Assembly (NCBI GenBank): GCA_035552655.1
Contig: DASZLD010000035.1
Span: 1-26,248, forward strand
DNA length: 26,248 nucleotides
Direction of reading: 5' to 3'
From: DASXMT01 sp035552655
GTDB lineage: Bacteria; Actinomycetota; Acidimicrobiia; Acidimicrobiales; RAAP-2
The notes beneath the pieces were generated by a model. The model saw only the letters and a list, made by a program, of their open reading frames with translations, did not search any database and was not told where the DNA came from. Positions 22,006-26,248 of the stretch are shown piece by piece; position 1 is the stretch's first letter; each line of letters begins with the position of its first letter. Made by a program: the position numbers and the translations under genes.

Positions 22006-22025
22006 GAGTTCAACAGCTCCCTAGG
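22001..22025. terminator. Bidirectional hairpin overlapping the SDR stop codon
   Basis: CCTAGGAG (22001-22008) pairs with CTCCCTAGG (22017-22025), with one bulged base and an 8-base loop. The SDR TAG (22003-22005) is inside the left arm; the convergent aldo/keto reductase gene ends at 22037. Confidence 0.5.
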
Positions 22026-22036
22026 CGGGACCCGCG

Positions 22037-22969
22037 TCAGCTCGGCCGGATAGGCAGCTGGGCCAGGTCGTCCGCCGTCAGCTGCCATGCGGCCGCCTTG
22101 GCGTTGGCCTCGACCTGTTCGGCCGTGGTGGCACCGGCGATGACCGAGGCCACGCCCTCTTGTGCGGCCAACCAGGCTACGGCCAGCTCCAGGAGGGAGT
22201 GGCCCCGGGCCTCGGCGAAGGCGGTGAGGGCTTCGACGTAGTCGAAGTTCTCGTCGGTGGCGATACCGGCGAAGTACGAGGCGCTGGCCAAGCGCGATCC
22301 GGGCGGGAACGGCTCTCCTTTTCGGTACTTGCCGGTGAGCATGCCCGAGGCCAGCGGGAAGTAGGGAACGATCCCCAGGCCATGCTGCCGGGCGGCAGGG
22401 ACGACCTTCTTCTCGACCCCACGGACCAGCAGGCTCCACTCGATCTGGGTGGCGCAGAACGACACCGTCTTCCGCTGCTCGGACGACTTCGCCGCTTCCT
22501 CGATCTGACCGGCGGTGACGTTGGAGGATGCGATATGGAGGACCTTGCCCTGGTCGACCAGCTCGCCCAGGGCGTCCAGAGCCTCCTCCACGGGGGCGTC
22601 GCTGTCCGGGTAGTGCTGATAATAGAGGTCGATCCGATCGGTCCCCAGCCGGGACAGGCTGACCTCGCAGCCCTCGAGGATCCGGCGGCGGAGGTCGCCG
22701 GGTTGGTACGGGTCGTCCTTTCCGCGCGGGATGAACTTCGAGGCGATGACCACTTCGTCCCGCCGACGTCCGAGTGCCTTGCCCAAGAACTCTTCCGACT
22801 TGCCCCCGCCGTACATCTCGGCCGTGTCGAAATGGGTGATCCCCGCCTCCAGCGCCGCGTCCACCACCGTACGGGTGGTGGCCTCGTCCACCCGCATGCC
22901 GAAGTTGTTGCAGCCCAGTCCCACCACTGAGACCAGTGGTCCGTCTACGCCAAGGCGGCGTGCCTCCAT
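22037..22969 (-). CDS. Aldo/keto reductase
   Basis: The 310-residue NADPH-dependent TIM-barrel oxidoreductase has the tetrad D48 and Y53 in FDTAEMYGGGKSEE, K78 in IASKF, and H119 in YYQHYPD. The phosphate-binding end is seen in ASVIAGATTAEQVEANAKA. The sequence FGMRVDEATTRTVVDAALEA and overall length place it among AKR11/AKR5-like bacterial general aldehyde/ketone reductases. Two ATGs are close together (22973-22975 and 22967-22969, minus strand). AGGAGGA abuts the first but stands 7 bases from the second, so I use the second, giving MEARRLG. It is divergent from the D-hydroxyacid dehydrogenase across 138 bp. Substrate unknown. Confidence 0.91.
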   Translation of the reverse strand: MEARRLGVDGPLVSVVGLGCNNFGMRVDEATTRTVVDAALEAGITHFDTAEMYGGGKSEEFLGKALGRRRDEVVIASKFIPRGKDDPYQPGDLRRRILEGCEVSLSRLGTDRIDLYYQHYPDSDAPVEEALDALGELVDQGKVLHIASSNVTAGQIEEAAKSSEQRKTVSFCATQIEWSLLVRGVEKKVVPAARQHGLGIVPYFPLASGMLTGKYRKGEPFPPGSRLASASYFAGIATDENFDYVEALTAFAEARGHSLLELAVAWLAAQEGVASVIAGATTAEQVEANAKAAAWQLTADDLAQLPIRPS

Positions 22970-23076
22970 TTCCATTCCTCCTGTCGTCCGGTCGATCGGC
23001 AGCCGACCACCTGGTGGTGCGAGGGCGCACCAGAGACCATAGGCCCTGCCCACAGGGGCCGGGTAGGGTCGAGGCG

Positions 23077-23115
23077 ATGGGAGCGCCCAAGGGGAGAGCG
23101 GAACCGCGTGCCTGA
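23077..23115 (+). other. Possible 12-codon upstream ORF overlapping the next start
   Basis: ATG 23077 opens MGAPKGRAEPRA and stops at TGA 23113-23115, overlapping the GTG start at 23108 in another frame. A TAGGGT -10-like hexamer (23064-23069) ends 7 bases before this ATG, as in leaderless genes. It could be a leader peptide, or simply the first bases of the mRNA. Confidence 0.2.
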
Positions 23116-24151
23116 GCCGTCGGTCATCCATGTGGCCTATCCCGCGCTGGTGCCCGTGTTCGACCACGAGCGGGTCCGGGCCCTGTGCCCGTCGACCGAG
23201 GTGCTCACCGCCCCCTACGACATCACTCACGACCAGCGCACCCGTCGATCCCACGAGCCTGACAACCCCGAGCTGCGCGCCTTGGAGCCCCCGCTCGATC
23301 CACAGCTGGTGGCCGATTTGGCCCGGGCCGAGGTCCTCTTCACCCTCGATGCCCCCTACGACCTCCCTCGCCTCGCCCCCCGTCTCCGGTGGATCCAGGC
23401 CTTGGGCTCGGGCGTGGGCCAGTTCGCGTCGTCAGGGCTGGACGGGACGGGCATCGTGTTGACCAACGGGGCGGGGATCGGATCGGTGCCCATCGCCGAA
23501 TGGGTCCTGGCTCGGGTGCTGTCCATGGCCAAGCGGCTCGATGAGCATGCCGAGGCACAGCGTCGTCACCAGTGGGAGCCGCGGTATGGATCCCTGCTGC
23601 AGGGCCGCACCATGGTGATCGTCGGGCTCGGAGCCATCGGGCGTGAGGTGTCTCGTCGGACCCGGGCCTTCGGCGTCCATGTCATCGGCATCCGGCGCAC
23701 CTGGGTGCCGGGGATGTCCTCACCCGATGCCGACGAGCTCATGGGGCCGGGCGCGCTGAAAGAGGCCCTGGGCCGGGCCGACATCATCGTGGTGGCCGCC
23801 CCGGGAAACAAGGAGAACGACGGGCTCTTCGATGCCGCCGCCTTCGCGGCCACCAAGCCGGGAGCCCTCTTCGTCAACGTGGCCCGGGGCTCCCTGGTCG
23901 ACGAGCCCGCGCTCATCGCTGCCCTCGAGTCGGGCCAACTACGGGCTGCGGCGACCGACGTGGCCCGCCACGAGCCCCTCCCGCCCGAGGACCCGCTGTG
24001 GGACGCGCCCCACCTGTCGATCTCTCCTCACAGTTCCACCTCGATGGAGGGGTACATGGAGCGCACCTTCGACCAGTTCTTCGCCAACCTCGAACGCTAT
24101 GTGGACGGTCGTCCCCTGGACAACGTCGTCGATATGACCGGGGGCTATTGA
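23108..24151 (+). CDS. D-2-hydroxyacid dehydrogenase, NAD-binding
   Basis: The 347-residue oxidoreductase interconverts a 2-oxoacid and its D-2-hydroxy form. The Rossmann GLGAIGREVSRRTRAFG lies at 173-189 (GxGxxG). The catalytic set is R260 in VNVARGSLVDEPAL, E289 in ARHEPLPPEDPLW and H308 in ISPHSS. The first 100 residues form the flavodoxin-like substrate domain, longer and more charged than in glyoxylate reductases. Absence of a clear acidic residue after IGIRR suggests NADP(H) may be used; this is inference. The GTG start has GGGGAG about 11 bases upstream, a long spacing, and an overlapping small upstream ORF. Convergent with the amidohydrolase gene, leaving 7 bp between stops. Confidence 0.88.
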   Translation: MPEPSVIHVAYPALVPVFDHERVRALCPSTEVLTAPYDITHDQRTRRSHEPDNPELRALEPPLDPQLVADLARAEVLFTLDAPYDLPRLAPRLRWIQALGSGVGQFASSGLDGTGIVLTNGAGIGSVPIAEWVLARVLSMAKRLDEHAEAQRRHQWEPRYGSLLQGRTMVIVGLGAIGREVSRRTRAFGVHVIGIRRTWVPGMSSPDADELMGPGALKEALGRADIIVVAAPGNKENDGLFDAAAFAATKPGALFVNVARGSLVDEPALIAALESGQLRAAATDVARHEPLPPEDPLWDAPHLSISPHSSTSMEGYMERTFDQFFANLERYVDGRPLDNVVDMTGGY

Positions 24152-24165
24152 GCCTCGGTCAGGCT
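24151..24165. terminator. Small hairpin between convergent stops
   Basis: AGCCT (24151-24155) and AGGCT (24161-24165) pair around CGGTC. The dyad begins on the last base of the dehydrogenase TGA and contains the complement of the amidohydrolase stop (24159-24161). Confidence 0.35.
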
Positions 24166-25355
24166 GACGTGGGCCGGAGGGTGACGAGCTCGCTCACGTT
24201 GTCCAACAGGATCTTCTTGCGCTCGACGGCATCGAAGTCCTTCAGCTCGCGGATGTAGTCACGAGGTTCGGGCAACGCCTCGATGTGGGGCCAGTCGGAA
24301 CCGAAGATGACTCTGTCCGCACCCATGCACTCGACCACCTGATACACGTCGTCCTCCCAGAATGGGTTGATCCATACCTGGCGCCGGAAGGTCTCGATCG
24401 GATCGTGCTTCCAGTAGCCCGGCCTCTTGTTGGCCGTCGACCGCACCTTCTTGATCAGCTCGGGCAGGTACTCGGCCCCGTTCTCCACCGAGGCGATGCG
24501 CAGGTTGGGAAAGCGCTCGAGGTGGTTCTCGAAGATCAGCGTGAGCAAGAAGTCGCGGATGGCCTGTTCGATGTTGAACGACTTGATGCTTGGCTTCCAC
24601 CCACCCGAGAACGTCGCCGCGAAGCCGTCGGCCGCGTAGCCGTTGGACGAGAGACCGCTGTCACCGGCGTGGACGACCACGGTGATTCCCGCCTCGTCGG
24701 CCAATCCCCAGAACCCGTCGAAACTGGAGTCGAACGGATTGCGCCGCCCGGTGCTGGTCACCGGGGCCGCCGGCCGCATGACCACGCTCCGGGCCCCTTG
24801 GTCCAGGGCCCAGCGCAGCTCGGCTGCGGCCCACTCGGGGTCGGCCAGGGTCACATAGGGTGCGGCGAAGATGCGGTCCTGGTAGTTGAACGACCAGTCT
24901 TCGGCCAGCCACCGATTGAAGGCCCGGAACAGGTGACAGACCGCTTCGGGATCGTGGGAAAGGGGCTCCTCGTAGATCATGCCCAAGGTGGGGAACAGCC
25001 AGCAGGCGGCCAGCCCCTGTTCGTCGAGCCTGGCCACCCGGGCGCCGGGCTGGCGGTACTCGGGGCGGATCGACTCCCGGCGCGACAGGAACTCCATCGG
25101 GTTGCGGTTGTGGGGATTGCCCCGGAAGTACTCGTACATGGCGCCGGGAAAGGCCACCGGGTCGAAGGTGGGATTGGTCACCGCGTGGTTCACGTTTCCG
25201 CCGATGACGTGGTACTGCCGCCCCCCGATCTCGCACCACTGGATCACCCGCGGCCCGAGGGCCGGGTCCAGGTGCCGGGTGAAGGCGTCGGCCGCCTCGT
25301 AGTAGTGGTTGTCACCGTCGAATACGGGATGATCGACCTCGTCGAAGTCACGCAC
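24159..25355 (-). CDS. Amidohydrolase family 2 (ACMSD-like) metal-dependent hydrolase/decarboxylase
   Basis: The 398-residue TIM-barrel protein belongs to the amidohydrolase-2 group, which includes aminocarboxymuconate-semialdehyde decarboxylase and many actinobacterial homologues. Metal-site residues are D15 and H17 (FDGDNHYYE), H229 (VVVHAGD) and D354 (IFGSDWPH). MYEYFRGNPHNRNPMEFL and PEYRQPGARVARLDEQGLAA are typical of the subgroup common near lipid and steroid catabolic genes. I start it at the GTG complementary to 25353-25355, which has GGGAGA 6-7 bases upstream; the open frame continues to 26027 only as antisense to the CbiX gene. A GAAC-AG-GTTC dyad lies about 30 bp upstream. Decarboxylation or hydrolysis is inferred from family; substrate unknown. 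Confidence 0.88.
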   Translation of the reverse strand: MRDFDEVDHPVFDGDNHYYEAADAFTRHLDPALGPRVIQWCEIGGRQYHVIGGNVNHAVTNPTFDPVAFPGAMYEYFRGNPHNRNPMEFLSRRESIRPEYRQPGARVARLDEQGLAACWLFPTLGMIYEEPLSHDPEAVCHLFRAFNRWLAEDWSFNYQDRIFAAPYVTLADPEWAAAELRWALDQGARSVVMRPAAPVTSTGRRNPFDSSFDGFWGLADEAGITVVVHAGDSGLSSNGYAADGFAATFSGGWKPSIKSFNIEQAIRDFLLTLIFENHLERFPNLRIASVENGAEYLPELIKKVRSTANKRPGYWKHDPIETFRRQVWINPFWEDDVYQVVECMGADRVIFGSDWPHIEALPEPRDYIRELKDFDAVERKKILLDNVSELVTLRPTSA

Positions 25356-25384
25356 CGTTGTTCTCCCTCTCAGAGATAACCCAG

Positions 25385-25398
25385 TGGAACAGGTTCTC
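25385..25398 (-). promoter_or_regulatory. KstR-like palindrome upstream of the amidohydrolase
   Basis: TGGAACAGGTTCTC contains the perfect dyad GAAC-AG-GTTC (25387-25396). It fits seven of eight fixed positions of the KstR operator TNNAACNNGTTNNA known from mycobacterial and rhodococcal sterol regulons. It lies 30-43 bp before the amidohydrolase GTG, a suitable place for a TetR-type repressor. The identity of the regulator is inferred only. Confidence 0.4.
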
Positions 25399-25541
25399 AT
25401 CCTCCCACGGAGGGGAGGGCTGGTGCCGATCGACCGCTGAGCGAGCCCGGCCGGCCGGTTGGATACGCTGCGGTGCCGGGACGTCAGGAGCTGACCACCG
25501 CGATGCGAGCAGGCCCGACCGAGCGGGAGAAGGGAGCCAAC

Positions 25542-26248
25542 ATGCTGGGACACGAGGGGCTGCTCCTTGTCGGTCACGGCTCCCAGAGTGCAGCGAGTGG
25601 GAGGGAGATGCACGCCATCGCCACTCTGGTGGCCGATCAGCTCCCTGAGGTGCGGGTGGACGTGGGCTTCTTGGAGATGACCGAACCCTCGGCCGGTGTG
25701 GTCCTCGATCGGCTGGTGGACCAGGGGTGCCATCGGATCGTGGTGTTGCCCCTGGTGTTGCTCGGGGCCGGGCACGCCAAGAACGACGTGGCTGCGGTCG
25801 TGCTCGAGGGGCGGCAGCGCCACCCCAGATGCGACATCGACTTCGGAAGTCCGCTGGGCCTGGCCAAGGATCTGGTGGACATCATGGGTGATGCTGTGAC
25901 ATCGGTGGCCGGACAGGGGCTGCCTCTCCTGCTCGTGGCCCGGGGCACATCGGATCCCGACGCCAACGGCGATGCGGCCAAGGCCGCTCGGCTGGTGGGC
26001 GAGTGGAGCGCCGCCCCCTTCGTGCACACCGGCTTCACCGGGGTGACCGGGCCGTCGGTTCCCGACGCCCTGGAGGTGTTCGCCCGGCTCGGCTTCGAGC
26101 GGGTTGCCCTCGGCTTCTGGTTCCTCTGCACCGGGAAGCTCATCGATCGTGCCCGCGCCGACATCGCCGCCTTCACTGACCGCACGGGAATCACCGTGCT
26201 CGACGCCGGCTATTTCGGAGCAGATCCGCGGCTCCTTCCCATCATCCT
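25542..26248 (+). CDS. CbiX/SirB-type chelatase, C-terminally incomplete
   Basis: The frame is open from ATG 25542 to the end of the window (235 residues seen), so the 3' end is missing. The start has GAAGGGAG upstream. The N-terminal half shows the sirohydrochlorin chelatase pattern: VGHGSQSAASGREMH with H12, FLEMTEPSAG, and VVLPLVLLGAGHAKNDV with H78, the two metal-coordinating histidines. The second half repeats the fold (ARGTSDPDANGDAAKAARLV, VTGPSVPDALE, FWFLCTGKLIDR) without the first histidine, as in two-domain CbiXL/SirB enzymes. It inserts Co2+ (cobalamin), Fe2+ (siroheme) or possibly Ni2+ into sirohydrochlorin. It is divergent from the amidohydrolase; TACGCT at 25464-25469 is a candidate -10. 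No cobalamin riboswitch is visible in the 186-bp gap. Confidence 0.88.
   Translation, partial: MLGHEGLLLVGHGSQSAASGREMHAIATLVADQLPEVRVDVGFLEMTEPSAGVVLDRLVDQGCHRIVVLPLVLLGAGHAKNDVAAVVLEGRQRHPRCDIDFGSPLGLAKDLVDIMGDAVTSVAGQGLPLLLVARGTSDPDANGDAAKAARLVGEWSAAPFVHTGFTGVTGPSVPDALEVFARLGFERVALGFWFLCTGKLIDRARADIAAFTDRTGITVLDAGYFGADPRLLPII

Noticed and set aside
24159..26027. Extended 622-residue amidohydrolase frame
   Set aside because: The extra 224 residues are antisense to the CbiX gene and lack homology-like character. The GTG at 25355 has a good ribosome binding site and begins at the conserved N-terminus.
1..26248. Insertion sequences, prophage, CRISPR array, tRNA or toxin-antitoxin genes
   Set aside because: I looked for transposase or integrase motifs, regular spaced repeats and tRNA-like cloverleaf ends and saw none. 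A computational scan (tRNAscan, ISEScan, CRISPR finder) was not possible.

Overview
The window is about 26 kb of GC-rich chromosomal DNA with dense, short-spaced genes. The gene content points to an actinomycete-type bacterium, probably of the Acidimicrobiia or a related deep lineage. The clues are a deazaflavin (F420)-type Ddn oxidoreductase, a DinB/MDMPI-like TIGR03084 protein, an Rpf-like lytic transglycosylase, an Ig-domain L,D-transpeptidase, leaderless-type promoters next to genes with good Shine-Dalgarno sites, and a Nur-like nickel operator. This assignment is inference: no rRNA or marker gene is present. I see no tRNA, rRNA, CRISPR array, transposase, integrase or phage gene, and base composition looks even throughout.

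Layout. 1-3.9 kb: the end of a YihY/BrkB membrane protein, a 14-helix DHA2 drug exporter with a DUF1275 membrane protein, then a NiCoT nickel/cobalt importer behind a putative Nur box. 4-7.8 kb: a secreted coiled-coil/Rpf-like wall hydrolase; a NagD-type HAD phosphatase divergent from a Ddn-like oxidoreductase; nicotinate phosphoribosyltransferase (NAD salvage). 7.9-9.7 kb: a two-gene ABC-2 exporter. 9.7-12.1 kb (minus strand): 3-methyladenine glycosylase, purine nucleoside phosphorylase and an unknown membrane-anchored extracytoplasmic protein. 12.25-13.84 kb: an acyl-CoA ligase. 14.0-17.4 kb: a secreted S53 (sedolisin) protease behind a perfect 13-bp hairpin, a strong terminator, a roughly 0.5-kb gene-free stretch ending in three 19-bp tandem repeats, and an L,D-transpeptidase. 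17.4-20.5 kb (minus strand): threonine dehydratase, an HSL-type esterase and a TIGR03084 protein. 20.6-22.0 kb: DoxX and an SDR with a non-canonical active site, overlapping by one base. 22.0-26.2 kb: aldo/keto reductase (minus), D-2-hydroxyacid dehydrogenase (plus), amidohydrolase-2 (minus) behind a KstR-like dyad, and the start of a CbiX-type chelatase (plus).

Most of the window is ordinary metabolism and envelope biology. I do not see a clear new multi-gene system. The best leads are regulatory or catalytic: the Nur-like box before the nickel importer, the long hairpin just before the protease ribosome binding site, the 19-bp tandem repeats before the L,D-transpeptidase, the SDR whose catalytic Ser and Lys are Thr and Asn, the L,D-transpeptidase with SNGC in place of SHGC, and repeated hairpins built around stop codons.
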